Shown: positions 22,811-32,236 of the stretch, one piece after another | How positions within the stretch are numbered: position 1 is the stretch's first letter | How the letters are laid out: each line of letters begins with the position of its first letter | Assembly (NCBI GenBank): GCA_020356105.1 | Contig: CP070634.1 | Coordinates: 5,778 to 42,112, forward strand | Source: Rhodospirillales bacterium | GTDB taxonomy: Bacteria; Pseudomonadota; Alphaproteobacteria; UBA8366; JADFVY01 | Direction of reading: 5' to 3' | DNA length: 36,335 nucleotides | Notes under the pieces: generated by a model | Told to the model about the DNA's origin: nothing | The model's database searches: none | What the model saw: the letters and a program-made list of their open reading frames with translations, nothing else | Position numbers and translations under genes: made by a program

Positions 22811-23548
22811 ATGGCAAAGCACAATCCGACGGCGCGCAAGAACCCGCGGGCCTCTCAATACACCGAGCCGGGCTGCGCCTATTGCCCGCCCGCGGTGCGC
22901 GCGTGCCGCGACGGCGAGGATGAACGGCGCGGCCCCGGTTTCTGCCCGAGCAAGACGGACGCCGAAGGAATCGCCGAGGGTTTGTCCCGTTACGACGATC
23001 CCTTCTGGCACCGGGTCGCGGTCGAATCGGCGCGGGTCGAGGCGGAGGGTTACTGCAAATGGACCCGGGTCGAGGAAATCGTCGAATTCGCGAAGAAGAT
23101 GGGCTTCACGAAGCTTGGTATCGCATCGTGCATCAGCTTCGTCGACCAGGCCAACACGTTGAGCCGGATCTTTGAGAGCCATGGGCTCGAGGTCGTCTCC
23201 GTGGCCTGCAAGACCGGTGGCGTGCCCAAGGAGGAAATCGGCCTGCGGGATGACGAAAAGATCCGGCCGGGCGGCCACGAATCGCTGTGCAATTCAATGG
23301 GACAGGCCGAGCTTCTGAACCGCGCGGGGTGCGAGCTGAATGTCGTGCTGGGCCTGTGCGTCGGTCATGACAGCCAGTTCTTCAAGTTTTCCGAAGGTCT
23401 GGCGACGACGCTGATCGCCAAGGACCGGGTGCTCGCACACAATCCGATCGGGGCCCTCGCGCTGGCCGACAGCTATTACAGCCGGGTCTGGGGACCCGAG
23501 CGACCGGACAAGCCGCCGAAGCTGCCGCGTCAGGGCCGTAAGGGTTGA
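22811..23548 (+). CDS. DUF1847 family cysteine-rich protein
   Basis: A 245-residue cytosolic protein with an N-terminal cysteine cluster (Cys22, Cys25, Cys32, Cys45 in the CAYC, ACR and FCPSK contexts) and further cysteines spread through the sequence. The body contains GIASCISFVDQA, VACKTGG, SLCNSMGQAELLN and LGLCVGHDSQFFKFS, which are the conserved DUF1847 blocks. The family is described as metal-binding by its cysteines but has no firm function. ATG 22811 is six bases after GGGAG; the ATG two codons earlier touches that site and is less likely. The next gene, an intradiol dioxygenase-like protein, starts 48 bases downstream. Confidence 0.88.
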   Translation: MAKHNPTARKNPRASQYTEPGCAYCPPAVRACRDGEDERRGPGFCPSKTDAEGIAEGLSRYDDPFWHRVAVESARVEAEGYCKWTRVEEIVEFAKKMGFTKLGIASCISFVDQANTLSRIFESHGLEVVSVACKTGGVPKEEIGLRDDEKIRPGGHESLCNSMGQAELLNRAGCELNVVLGLCVGHDSQFFKFSEGLATTLIAKDRVLAHNPIGALALADSYYSRVWGPERPDKPPKLPRQGRKG

Positions 23549-23596
23549 GGTGGCGCCGGCTTCGCATGCCGCGCAGGTGAACGCAACGGGAAAGCA

Positions 23597-24289
23597 ATGA
23601 TGACAAGGGATCAGATGAACGCCGGGCCGGATTCCGATCGGTCGACGCGTATCCTGTCGCGCCGGCTGGTGCTTGCCGGTCTTGCCTCGGGCGGCACAAT
23701 CGTTGCCGCCGGCCCCGTCGGCGCCGCCTGCGCCTTGACGCCGCGCCAGCCCGAAGGGCCGTTCTATCCGGTTGCGATCGGTGAGGCCGACGGAGACCTG
23801 ACGCGCGTCTCGGGTGCCGGGGGACGGGCCGACGGTACGGTCATCGAGGTGACCGGCCGCGTTTTGGGCGCCGGTTGCCGGCCGTTGCCCGGCTGCGTGA
23901 TCGAGCTGTGGCAGGCCAATCGCCATGGCCGCTACGATCATCCCGGGGACCGCCAACACACGCGGCCGCTCGATCCGAATTTTCAGGGGTATGCGCGCCT
24001 GGTGGCGGACAAGGACGGGGCCTATCGTTTCGTGACCATCGTGCCCGGGGCCTACCCGGCGTCGCGATACTGGATGCGGCCGCCGCATATCCATTTCCGG
24101 CTCCGTGCCGCCGGTCATCGGCCGCTGACCACGCAGATGTACTTTGCCGGCAATCCGCTCAACGACAGTGACCGGTTGCTGGCGCAGGTGCCGCCGGATC
24201 GCCGGGCGGCGCTCGAGGTCGCGTTCGATCGGCGCACCGCCGATAATATACCGGCGGGGAGCTTCGATATGACCCTGGCCGCGGGCTAG
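23597..24289 (+). CDS. Exported intradiol ring-cleavage dioxygenase-like protein
   Basis: A 230-residue protein of the protocatechuate 3,4-dioxygenase fold. Non-haem iron(III) ligands are visible: Tyr113 (GRYDH), Tyr153 (GAYP), His164 and His166 (PPHIHF), plus Arg161 at the position of the catalytic Arg. The spacing from the second Tyr to the first His is two residues shorter than in PcaH. The N-terminus has SRRLVLAGLASGG (21-33), a twin-arginine type signal, so the enzyme would be exported folded with its iron. It stands alone, with no ring-degradation genes around it. The aromatic substrate is unknown; a catechol-like compound in the periplasm is an inference. Confidence 0.85.
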   Translation: MMTRDQMNAGPDSDRSTRILSRRLVLAGLASGGTIVAAGPVGAACALTPRQPEGPFYPVAIGEADGDLTRVSGAGGRADGTVIEVTGRVLGAGCRPLPGCVIELWQANRHGRYDHPGDRQHTRPLDPNFQGYARLVADKDGAYRFVTIVPGAYPASRYWMRPPHIHFRLRAAGHRPLTTQMYFAGNPLNDSDRLLAQVPPDRRAALEVAFDRRTADNIPAGSFDMTLAAG

Positions 24290-24433
24290 CGCGCCACAAC
24301 GAGTTTTTGGGGCCGCGAGGGGGTTACCTTGGACCGGCGCAATGGGCCTTACCCCTCGACTATTCCATCCGCTTTGGGCTAAACACTCCCGGTCCGCGCC
24401 GACATCGTGGTCGGGGCGCAATGGCATGGGGAC

Positions 24434-25669
24434 ATGATCGACGAGTTCCACCGTATAAAGCGGCTTCCGCCTTATGTGTTCGCGGAGGTGAACGCGATGA
24501 AGGCGGCCGCGCGCGCGGCCGGCGACGACATCATCGATTTCGGCATGGGCAATCCCGATTCGCCGACGCCGAAGCATATCGTCGACAAGCTTTGTGAGAC
24601 GGTGCGCGATCCGAAAACCCACCGCTATTCTCAAAGTCGCGGTATCCCGGGATTGCGGCGGGCGCTTGCCGCCTACTATGCGCGGCGCTTCGGCGTCGAT
24701 CTCGACCCTGAGCGTGAAGTCGTGGTGACGCTCGGCTCGAAGGAGGGGCTGGCCAATCTGGCGATGGCGATTACCAGCCCCGGCGACGTGGTGCTGGTGC
24801 CCAACCCGAGCTATCCGATCCACCATTTCGGTTTCATTATCGCCGGCGCGGCGATCCGTTCGCTACCGGCCCTGGTTTCGACGCCCGACGAGCGTGCGGA
24901 ATTCATGGCGGCGCTCGAACGAGGCGTGCACCATTCCATCCCGAGGCCGGTGGCGCTGGTTCTCAACTTTCCGTCCAATCCGACGGCCCAGGTGGTCGAT
25001 TACGACTTTCTTGCACAGATCGTTGGCTTCTGCCGCGAGAACGACATCCACATCCTGTCCGACATCGCCTATGCCGAGATTTATTTCGATATTGATCCGC
25101 CACCCTCGATTCTCGAGGTGCCCGGAGCCAAGGACATCGCTGTCGAATTCTCATCGCTGTCCAAGACCTATTCGATGCCGGGCTGGCGGATCGGCTTCGC
25201 CGCGGGGAATGCGCGCCTGATAGAGGCGTTGGCTCGGATCAAGTCGTACCTCGACTACGGTGCCTTCACGCCGATCCAGGTCGCGGCGACGGCGGCGTTG
25301 AATGGGCCGCAAGACTGCATCGACGAGATCCGGAGCGTCTACCGCGAGCGCCGCGACGTTCTGGTCGAGGGACTCGCCGCCGCCGGCTGGAAAATTCCGT
25401 CGCCGCTGGCGACGATGTTTGCCTGGGCCCCGATCCCGCCTGCCTTCCGACATCTCGGCTCGCTCGAATTCTCCAAGCTGCTGCTGCGTGAGGCGAAGGT
25501 CGCGGTCTCGCCGGGGCTCGGCTTCGGCGAGTACGGCGACGACCATGTGCGGATCGCCTTGGTCGAGAATCTGCACCGTACGCGCCAGGCGTTGCGTAGC
25601 ATCAAATCCTTCATGAGGGATGCCGCCAGCCATGGTGGTCAGGCTCCAGGACGGAGTGCGACCGGATGA
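24434..25669 (+). CDS. PLP-dependent class I/II aminotransferase (AlaC / LL-DAP aminotransferase-like)
   Basis: Fold-type I aminotransferase of 411 residues. The N-terminal FHRIKRLPPYVFAEVN and DFGMGNPDSPTP segments and the active-site SSLSKTYSMPGWR, with Lys244 as the PLP Schiff-base residue, place it with AlaC and LL-diaminopimelate aminotransferase relatives. NFPSNPTAQ and the C-terminal VRIALVEN with its substrate-binding Arg are also present. ATG 24434 is preferred over GTG 24407 because the family begins near MIDEFHRI. It overlaps hom by 4 bases (ATGA), and the order aminotransferase-hom-glpX-recJ is conserved in alphaproteobacteria. Exact amino donor and acceptor are not resolved. Confidence 0.92.
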   Translation: MIDEFHRIKRLPPYVFAEVNAMKAAARAAGDDIIDFGMGNPDSPTPKHIVDKLCETVRDPKTHRYSQSRGIPGLRRALAAYYARRFGVDLDPEREVVVTLGSKEGLANLAMAITSPGDVVLVPNPSYPIHHFGFIIAGAAIRSLPALVSTPDERAEFMAALERGVHHSIPRPVALVLNFPSNPTAQVVDYDFLAQIVGFCRENDIHILSDIAYAEIYFDIDPPPSILEVPGAKDIAVEFSSLSKTYSMPGWRIGFAAGNARLIEALARIKSYLDYGAFTPIQVAATAALNGPQDCIDEIRSVYRERRDVLVEGLAAAGWKIPSPLATMFAWAPIPPAFRHLGSLEFSKLLLREAKVAVSPGLGFGEYGDDHVRIALVENLHRTRQALRSIKSFMRDAASHGGQAPGRSATG

Positions 25670-26967
25670 GCGAACCTCTGAAAATCGCGGTGGCCGGTCT
25701 TGGCACGGTCGGCGCCGGCACGCTGCAACTGCTCAGCGAGCAGGCCGAGTTGCTTTCGCTGCGCGCGGGACGGCCGTTGCAGGTGACCGCCGTTTCGGCC
25801 CGCAATCGCGGGCGTGACCGGGGCGTCGATTTGTCGCCATTCGCCTGGTACGACGATGCGGTGGCGATGGCCCGTGACGCGGATGCCGACGTTGTGGTCG
25901 AGTTGATCGGGGGCAGCGACGGCGCGGCCAAGGCGGTTTGCGAATCGGCGTTCGCGGCCGGTCGCCACGTCGTTACGGCGAACAAGGCGTTGCTCGCGAT
26001 ACACGGCACCGGGCTGGCCCGGGCCGCCGAGTCCGCCGGCGTCATGCTTGCCTGGGAGGCTGCTGTCGCGGGCGGGATTCCGGTGATCCGCAGCCTCAGG
26101 GAAGGGCTGGCGGGCAACCGAATCGATCGCCTACAGGGCATCCTGAACGGGACCTGTAATTACATCCTCACCACGATGCGCGAGACCGGCCGCGAATTCG
26201 ACGATGTGCTGGATGAGGCGCAGCATCTGGGATATGCCGAAGCCGATCCCAGTTTCGACATCGACGGTGTCGATGCCGCGCACAAACTGGCCCTTCTGTC
26301 CGCGCTGGCATTCGGCGCGGAGATAGATTTCGAGGGGGTCTATGTCGAGGGCATTCGCAAGATTGCCGCCATGGATATCCAGTACGCGGGCGAACTCGGC
26401 TACCGCATCAAGCTGCTCGGTATCGCCGAGGTCAACCAGGACGGCATCCATCAGCGTGTCCATCCCGCGATGGTTCCGGCCGATGCGCCGATCGCCGCGA
26501 TCGAGGGCGTCTTCAACGGGGTGGTTGCGCACGGAGATTTCGTCGGCATGACGGTGCTCGAGGGGCGCGGCGCCGGCGCCGGGCCGACGGCATCGGCCGT
26601 GGTGGGCGACCTGATGGATATCGCCTGCGGGCGTCGTGCGCCGACTTTCGGCATTTCGGCCGAGGCTCTGCAGAAGATCCCGTCGCTGCCGATGGACCGG
26701 CATGTCGGCCCCTACTATGTACGATTGATGGTGATCGACAAACCGGGCGTCTTCGCCGATATTGCCGCGACTTTGCGCGACTGCGAGATCTCTCTCGAGT
26801 CGGTTCTGCAGCGCAGTCGCGCCCCGGGAGATGTGGTGCCGGTCGTGTTGACAACCCATGAGGCAAGCGAAGCCTCGATGCAACGGGCAATTGACGAGAT
26901 CGAGCGCATCGAGGCCGTCCGCGAGCCGCCGAATATGATTCGTATCGAGCGCGGTTCGGTCGACTGA
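25666..26967 (+). CDS. hom: Homoserine dehydrogenase
   Basis: Reduces aspartate semialdehyde to homoserine with NAD(P)H, on the route to threonine, methionine and isoleucine. The 433-residue protein has the Rossmann motif GLGTVGAG at 11-18, the NKALLA segment, the LNGTCNYILT signature and the DPSFDIDGVDAAHKL catalytic region. A C-terminal ACT domain (about 345-425, beginning YYVRLMVIDKPGVF) suggests feedback control, classically by threonine. The start overlaps the aminotransferase stop as ATGA, so translation is coupled. No aspartokinase domain is fused. Confidence 0.97.
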   Translation: MSEPLKIAVAGLGTVGAGTLQLLSEQAELLSLRAGRPLQVTAVSARNRGRDRGVDLSPFAWYDDAVAMARDADADVVVELIGGSDGAAKAVCESAFAAGRHVVTANKALLAIHGTGLARAAESAGVMLAWEAAVAGGIPVIRSLREGLAGNRIDRLQGILNGTCNYILTTMRETGREFDDVLDEAQHLGYAEADPSFDIDGVDAAHKLALLSALAFGAEIDFEGVYVEGIRKIAAMDIQYAGELGYRIKLLGIAEVNQDGIHQRVHPAMVPADAPIAAIEGVFNGVVAHGDFVGMTVLEGRGAGAGPTASAVVGDLMDIACGRRAPTFGISAEALQKIPSLPMDRHVGPYYVRLMVIDKPGVFADIAATLRDCEISLESVLQRSRAPGDVVPVVLTTHEASEASMQRAIDEIERIEAVREPPNMIRIERGSVD

Positions 26968-27005
26968 TGGCGTTACGGTCAAACCCGTGTTGTCCGGAGG
27001 AAGCA

Positions 27006-27998
27006 ATGCCTGAAGATTACAGCAGTATGGATCGCAATCTCGCACTCGAGGCGGTGCGGGTGACCGAGGCCGCGGCGCTGGCCGCGTCCCGCTGGATGGG
27101 CCGCGGCGACGAGAAGGCCGCCGACCAGGCGGCGGTCGATGCGATGCGCAAGGCTCTGAACAGCCTGAGCATCCAGGGCAAGGTGGTGATCGGGGAGGGC
27201 GAACGTGACGAGGCGCCGATGCTGTTCATCGGCGAGGAGGTCGGGACCGGGGAAGGCCCGAATATCGACATCGCCCTCGATCCGCTCGAGGGCACGACGA
27301 TCACGGCGAAGGGCGGCACCAATGCCCTGGCCGTCATCGCCATGGCCGATCAGGGGAGCTTCCTGTTTTCACCGGATGTCTATATGGAGAAGATTGCCGT
27401 TGGCGGCGAGCTGCCGGCAGGGGTGGTCGATCTCGACGCGCCGGTGGCGGAGAATCTGTCCAATCTTGCGAAGGCGAAGGACAAGGATGTCTCCGATCTT
27501 GTGGCGTGCATCCTCGACCGTCCGCGCCATGCCGATCTGATCGAGCAGACCCGGGCAGCCGGCGCCCGCATCATGCTGATTTCGGATGGCGACGTTGCCG
27601 GCGTCATCGCCACCGCGACACCGGACAGTCCGGTCGACATTTATTACGGTACGGGCGGCGCGCCGGAGGGGGTGCTGGCGGCGGCGGCGCTGCGCTGCAT
27701 CGGTGGTCAGATCCAGGGACGCCTGGTATTCCGCAACGATGACGAGCGCGGACGTGCGGCGCGTTGCGGCATTACGGATCTGAAGCGCAAGTATGATATC
27801 GAGGACATGGCCGGTGGCGACGTGATGTTCGCCGCGACGGGTGTCACGGATGGCGCCATGCTCCGCGGCGTACGGCGCTACGGGCATGGGGCCAGGACAC
27901 AGTCGATGGTCATGCGCTCGAAGACCGGCACGGTGCGGATCATCGAGACAACTCACGACTTCACCCGCAAATCCGGGTTCCCGCCGATGGATGCCTGA
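27006..27998 (+). CDS. glpX: Fructose-1,6-bisphosphatase, class II
   Basis: Hydrolyses fructose 1,6-bisphosphate in gluconeogenesis or, in autotrophs, the Calvin cycle (where it may also act on sedoheptulose bisphosphate). The 330-residue protein has GEGERDEAP (63-71) and the metal-binding DPLEGTT (92-98) motifs of the Li+-sensitive phosphatase superfamily, plus KTGTVR and the long GlpX C-terminal part. GGAGG six bases before ATG 27006 fixes the start; the frame is open to 26967 but those codons lack family character. It lies 38 bases after hom and overlaps recJ by 8 bases. Confidence 0.97.
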   Translation: MPEDYSSMDRNLALEAVRVTEAAALAASRWMGRGDEKAADQAAVDAMRKALNSLSIQGKVVIGEGERDEAPMLFIGEEVGTGEGPNIDIALDPLEGTTITAKGGTNALAVIAMADQGSFLFSPDVYMEKIAVGGELPAGVVDLDAPVAENLSNLAKAKDKDVSDLVACILDRPRHADLIEQTRAAGARIMLISDGDVAGVIATATPDSPVDIYYGTGGAPEGVLAAAALRCIGGQIQGRLVFRNDDERGRAARCGITDLKRKYDIEDMAGGDVMFAATGVTDGAMLRGVRRYGHGARTQSMVMRSKTGTVRIIETTHDFTRKSGFPPMDA

Positions 27999-29766
27999 GA
28001 CAACGCCGGCGATCCTCGGGGTTGAACGCTCGGCAGCCGGGCGCCGCTGGTACGCCCGTGAAGGCGATGCGCGCCTCGGGCTGGCGCTGGCCCAGCGATA
28101 CGGATTGCCGGAGGTGGTCGGTCGCATCATGGCGGCGCGCGGCCTCGGTCCCGACGATGCCGCGGCGTGGCTGGACCCGACGCTGAAGGCACTGCTGCCG
28201 GATCCCTCGCAGTTCAAGGACATGGACCTGGCCGCCGAGCGAATCGCCGATGCGGTGCGGTCCGGGGAGGTTGTCGCCATCTTTGGCGACTACGACGTCG
28301 ACGGCGCGACTTCGACCGCGCTGTTGCGCGGATTCCTGGAGTCGGTGGGGGGGCGTGTCGTTACCCATATCCCCGATCGACTACGGGAAGGCTATGGGCC
28401 GAACGGGCCGGCGCTGTTGGCGCTGAAGAAAAGCGGCGCCACGGTCGCTGTCACCGTCGACTGCGGCATCACCGCGTTCGAGCCGCTGGAGGCCGCGGCC
28501 GAGGCGGGTCTGGAGGTGGTTGTCGTCGATCACCATGTGGCCGAGCCGCGCCTGCCGCGCGCCTATGCCGTGGTCAATCCGAATCGGCTCGACGAGACGG
28601 ACGGCTATGGTCAACTGGCAGCCGTGGGAGTCGCGTTCCTCCTGGCGGTTGCGATCAACCGTGCGCTTCGGGAGGTCGGCTGGTACGCGGAGCGGCCGGA
28701 GCCGGATCTGCGCCAGCGACTCGATCTCGTGGCCCTGGGGACGATTTGCGACGTGGTGCCGTTGACGGGCGTCAATCGGGCATTGGTAGCGCAGGGGTTG
28801 AAGGTCATGGCACAGCGGGGAAATCCCGGCATTGCCGCCCTGGCCGATGTCGCCCGCCTCAGCGAAGCGCCCGAGGCCTGGCACGCGGGGTTCCTGCTTG
28901 GACCCCGGGTCAATGCCGGCGGTCGTGTCGGCGAGGCGGGGCTGGGCGCCGCGCTGTTGAGTGCGCCTGATTACGCCACCGCCCTGCCGATCGCGCAGCG
29001 TCTCGACGCCTGGAATGCCGAGCGCAAGGCCATCGAGGCTGCCTGTCTCGAGGAGGCGATCGCCCAAATCGAGACCGAGGGCCCGCATGACGGACTGGTC
29101 TATGTCGCGTCCGCGGGCTGGCATCCCGGCGTCATCGGCATCGTCGCCGGACGCCTGAAGGAGCGCTACAACCGGCCCGCCTGCGTCGTCGCGCTCGACG
29201 GGGAGGTTGGCAAGGGATCCGGCCGTTCGATAGCGGGGGTCGATCTCGGCAACGCGGTTATCGCGGCGCGGCAGCAAGGGTTGCTGATCAATGGCGGTGG
29301 CCACGCCATGGCCGCGGGATTCACGCTGGCCGCCGACCGCCAAGGCGCGTTCCGCGCGTTCCTCGCCGACCGCGTGATCGCGCAGACCGGTCCGGGCGGG
29401 CCGATCGCGACGCTGGGGCTGGATGGCACGCTGCAGCCGCGCGGCGCCACGATAGAGCTGGCCACGGCGTTACAGAAGCTGGCCCCGTTCGGCGCGGGCA
29501 ATCGCGAGCCGCGCTTCGCCCTGCCGGCGGCCCGTGTTGTCCAGGTGGATGTTGTCGGCGAAGAACACGTCCGCTGCATCCTGACCGGCGAAGATGGCGG
29601 TCGCCTGAAAGCCATCGCCTTCCGCTCGACGGGGCGGCCGCTCGGGCAGCTGCTGATGCAGTCCGGCGGCCTGCCGGTGCACATCGCCGGCCAGCTCCGA
29701 CTGGACCGCTGGCAGGGTCGCGAATCGGTGCAGCTGATTATCGATGATGCCGCGCAGGTGACCTGA
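27991..29766 (+). CDS. recJ: Single-strand DNA-specific 5'-3' exonuclease RecJ
   Basis: Exonuclease of the DHH phosphoesterase family used in recombinational and mismatch repair. The 591-residue protein shows motif I FGDYDVDGATS (about 98-108), the DHH motif VVVDHHV, the GPRVNAGGRVGEAGLG segment, and the DHHA1 motif INGGGHAMAAGF. The C-terminal OB-like domain is present (VRCILTGEDG region). ATG 27991 lies 8 bases inside glpX, consistent with translational coupling. It is the last gene of the unit and is convergent with rnr, 34 bases away. Confidence 0.97.
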   Translation: MPETTPAILGVERSAAGRRWYAREGDARLGLALAQRYGLPEVVGRIMAARGLGPDDAAAWLDPTLKALLPDPSQFKDMDLAAERIADAVRSGEVVAIFGDYDVDGATSTALLRGFLESVGGRVVTHIPDRLREGYGPNGPALLALKKSGATVAVTVDCGITAFEPLEAAAEAGLEVVVVDHHVAEPRLPRAYAVVNPNRLDETDGYGQLAAVGVAFLLAVAINRALREVGWYAERPEPDLRQRLDLVALGTICDVVPLTGVNRALVAQGLKVMAQRGNPGIAALADVARLSEAPEAWHAGFLLGPRVNAGGRVGEAGLGAALLSAPDYATALPIAQRLDAWNAERKAIEAACLEEAIAQIETEGPHDGLVYVASAGWHPGVIGIVAGRLKERYNRPACVVALDGEVGKGSGRSIAGVDLGNAVIAARQQGLLINGGGHAMAAGFTLAADRQGAFRAFLADRVIAQTGPGGPIATLGLDGTLQPRGATIELATALQKLAPFGAGNREPRFALPAARVVQVDVVGEEHVRCILTGEDGGRLKAIAFRSTGRPLGQLLMQSGGLPVHIAGQLRLDRWQGRESVQLIIDDAAQVT

Positions 29767-29777
29767 ACCGGCGTCAA

Positions 29778-29802
29778 GGCGGGACGGCCGAGCCCCGCCG
29801 TC
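29778..29802. terminator. Possible hairpin between convergent recJ and rnr
   Basis: Two competing stems can form: GGCGGG (29778-29783) with CCCGCC (29794-29799), or GACGGC (29783-29788) with GCCGTC (29797-29802). There is no T-run on either strand, and the second stem overlaps the rnr stop, so terminator function is uncertain. Confidence 0.3.
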
Positions 29803-32047
29803 AGCGACGTCGCGGCGAAGCTTTGCGCGGTTTGCGGCGTCCCTTGGCCGGGCTCCGTCCTCGTTTCTCAGGCTTGCCCTGGCGGCCGCCCTCGACGATC
29901 ACGAACACCATGCCGCCGGTCACCGTGTCGGCCTCGACCAGCTCGACCGTCACCGCGTCGGCCAGGGTAAAGGTCAGGCCCGTGGCCTCGCCGACGAGGC
30001 AGTGGTGCACCTCGTCATGGATGAAGTATTCGTTGGACAGGGACGAAACAGGGACGAGGCCGTCGGCGCCGGTCTCATCGAGGGTTACGAACAGACCGAA
30101 GCGGGTGACGCCGCTGATCCGGGCGGTGAACGCGGCGCCGATGCGGTCGACCATGAAGGCGGTGGTATAGCGATCCAGCGCGTCGCGCTCGGCGACCACG
30201 GCGCGTCGCTCGGTGGTCGAAATATGGTCGCCGGTCTCGACGAAGGTCCCGGCTTCCTCCTCGGTCAGCGCCCCCGCACCCAGCCCGTAGCCGCCGATCA
30301 GGGCACGGTGCACCAGCAGGTCCGCATAGCGACGGATCGGCGAGGTGAAATGGCAGTAGCGGCGCAAGGCCAGGCCGAAGTGGCCCGGATTTTCGGGGCT
30401 GTATCGCGCCTGGCTCTGGCTGCGCAGGATCAGCTCGCTGATCAATTGCTCGCTCTTGTCGCCCGCGGCCTTCGCAAGGATCCCGGTGAAATGGTCGGGG
30501 CGGATCGCCTGCCCCTTGGCCAGCCGATAGCCGAGCCCGTCCAGCGCCTGGCGCAGCGCCTCCAGCTTGTCGAGCGGCGGTTCCTCGTGGATGCGGTACA
30601 TCGCCGGGCGGCGCTTTGCCTCCAGCGCCTCGGCGGCGGCGACGTTGGCGGCGATCATGAACTCCTCGATCAGCTTGTGGCTGTCGAGCCGGCGCCGCGG
30701 CAGGATCCGCTCGATATGACCGTCCTCGCCGAGGATCACCTGGCGCTCGGGAATCTCCAGCTCCAGCGTGCCGCGCGCCTTGCGGCCTCTGAGCAGCGCC
30801 TCGTAGGCACCGTAGAGCGGCGCGATTACCGGCTCGAGCAGCGGCCCGGTCACGTCATCGGGCGCGCCATCACGCGCCGCCTGGACCTGCTCGTAGACGA
30901 GGCGCGCGGACGAGCGCATCAACCCGCGCACGAATTTGTGGCGCAGAAGTTTGCCGTTGCGGTCGATCCACATGTGTACCGCCATGCAAGCGCGGTCCTC
31001 GTTCGGGCGCAGCGAGCACAGATCGTTCGACAGCTGCTCGGGCAGCATCGGCACGACACGGTCGGGGAAATAGACCGAATTGCCGCGCTCGCGCGCCGAT
31101 CGGTCCAGCGCGCTGCCCGGCCGCACGTACCAGGCGACGTCGGCGATCGCCACCATCAGGTGCCAACCGCCCGCATTCTTCGGGTTGTCGTCGGGCGCGG
31201 CCCAGACGGCGTCGTCGAAATCGCGCGCATCGGCCCCGTCGATGGTAACCAGTGGAAATTTGCGCAGATCCGTCCGTTTGCCGAGCGTCACCGGCTTCGC
31301 CGCCGCGGCCTGGGCCAGCGCCTCCGTGGCGAATTCGTGCTGGATTCCATGCTGATGGATCGCAACGAGACTGATCGTCGAGGCGTCGCCCATGCGTCCG
31401 AGTCGCTCGACGATCTTCACGCGGCGCGCGCCGTAGCCACGGGTCTCCAGCACCTCGGCGCTTACCAGGTCGCCGGGTCGGGCCTTGCCGACATCGCTGC
31501 GCCCGACCACATAGTCGCTCTTGTGCTTGCGGTCGGTCGGGCGCACCATGCCGCCGTCGCCGGTCGGTTCGAACACGCCGATCAGCCGGCGCGGGCCGGT
31601 CCCGATGACCCGGATGATACTGGCATCGTATGTCTCGGCGTCGATCCGCTTGAGACGTGCGAGAAGGCGATCACCCTCTCCCGGTGCGGCGCCGCGATGG
31701 CTCCCGGGCCGCAGGTAGATGCGCGGCGGTGCGCCCTCGGTTTCCTTTACCGGTCGACAGATCACCTCGCCGTCAGCGTCGATCCGGTCGACCTGGATTA
31801 CGGCGACTTCGGGCAATGCGCCGGGTTTCGCGACGCGGCGCTTGCGGCCGCGTTCAATCCTGCCTTCGGCCGCCAACTCCTTGAGCATGCCCTTCAGCCA
31901 GATGCGGTCGGCACCCGTCAGGCGAAAAGCGCGCGCGATTTCGCGCTTGCCAACCGGGCTCGGACTGTCCTCGATGAACGAGATGATCTGATCGCGCGTG
32001 GGCCGCGGCGTGGCTTTGGACTTTGTCGTTTTTTCTGTTTCCTTCAA
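29801..32047 (-). CDS. rnr: Ribonuclease R
   Basis: Processive 3'-5' exoribonuclease that degrades structured RNA. Domain order is: an N-terminal winged helix (PTRDQIISFI to KREIARAFRLTG), two cold-shock domains, the RNB catalytic domain with DGADARDFDDAV and the RRYCHFTSPIRRYADL block, an S1 domain (ISGVTRFGLFVTLDETGADG) and a basic C-terminal tail (KRGRSPAKGRRKPRK). The start is uncertain: no ATG is in a suitable place. TTG 32047 gives 748 residues and fits the family N-terminus; TTG 32134 would add 29 residues without family character. The TTG at 32047 overlaps the stop of a 46-codon upstream frame. Confidence 0.94.
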   Translation of the reverse strand: MKETEKTTKSKATPRPTRDQIISFIEDSPSPVGKREIARAFRLTGADRIWLKGMLKELAAEGRIERGRKRRVAKPGALPEVAVIQVDRIDADGEVICRPVKETEGAPPRIYLRPGSHRGAAPGEGDRLLARLKRIDAETYDASIIRVIGTGPRRLIGVFEPTGDGGMVRPTDRKHKSDYVVGRSDVGKARPGDLVSAEVLETRGYGARRVKIVERLGRMGDASTISLVAIHQHGIQHEFATEALAQAAAAKPVTLGKRTDLRKFPLVTIDGADARDFDDAVWAAPDDNPKNAGGWHLMVAIADVAWYVRPGSALDRSARERGNSVYFPDRVVPMLPEQLSNDLCSLRPNEDRACMAVHMWIDRNGKLLRHKFVRGLMRSSARLVYEQVQAARDGAPDDVTGPLLEPVIAPLYGAYEALLRGRKARGTLELEIPERQVILGEDGHIERILPRRRLDSHKLIEEFMIAANVAAAEALEAKRRPAMYRIHEEPPLDKLEALRQALDGLGYRLAKGQAIRPDHFTGILAKAAGDKSEQLISELILRSQSQARYSPENPGHFGLALRRYCHFTSPIRRYADLLVHRALIGGYGLGAGALTEEEAGTFVETGDHISTTERRAVVAERDALDRYTTAFMVDRIGAAFTARISGVTRFGLFVTLDETGADGLVPVSSLSNEYFIHDEVHHCLVGEATGLTFTLADAVTVELVEADTVTGGMVFVIVEGGRQGKPEKRGRSPAKGRRKPRKASPRRR

Positions 32048-32184
32048 TCGATGAACTCGCTCTGCTCCGCGGGGGATTCGAGTGGGGACGGCGGTCTGCG
32101 ACCACGATCGGCGGCATCGATACGGTGTGTCCAATCGTCATCATTGGGGCCGTTGCGCCCGCCGCGATGCTGAGGGAGGACCAT
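32044..32184 (-). CDS. Possible 46-codon upstream ORF overlapping the rnr start
   Basis: An ATG at 32184 opens a 46-codon frame ending in TGA at 32046-32044, which overlaps the proposed TTG start of rnr (TTGA). The predicted peptide is hydrophilic, rich in Arg, Asp and Pro, with no recognised family. A five-codon frame (ATG 32201) ends in TGA overlapping this ATG (TGATG) and has GGAGG just before it. This could be a coupling leader for rnr or chance. No homologues can be checked here. Confidence 0.25.
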   Translation of the reverse strand: MVLPQHRGGRNGPNDDDWTHRIDAADRGRRPPSPLESPAEQSEFID

Positions 32185-32207
32185 CACGATCGCGCCGTCA
32201 TGTCCTC

Positions 32208-32236
32208 CAAATAGATGAAGCGAAGGTTGGCGTCAA
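32208..32236 (-). promoter_or_regulatory. Candidate promoter for rnr in the topA-rnr gap
   Basis: On the minus strand TTGACG (32236-32231) and TATTTG (32213-32208) are 17 bases apart, starting 17 bases after the topA stop. Transcription would begin near 32200, so the GGAGG at 32208-32204 would not be in this transcript. Confidence 0.45.

Noticed and set aside
30002..32173. 723-codon plus-strand open frame opposite rnr
   Set aside because: Antisense to RNase R, with no recognisable domain; the RNB and S1 motifs make the minus strand the coding one.
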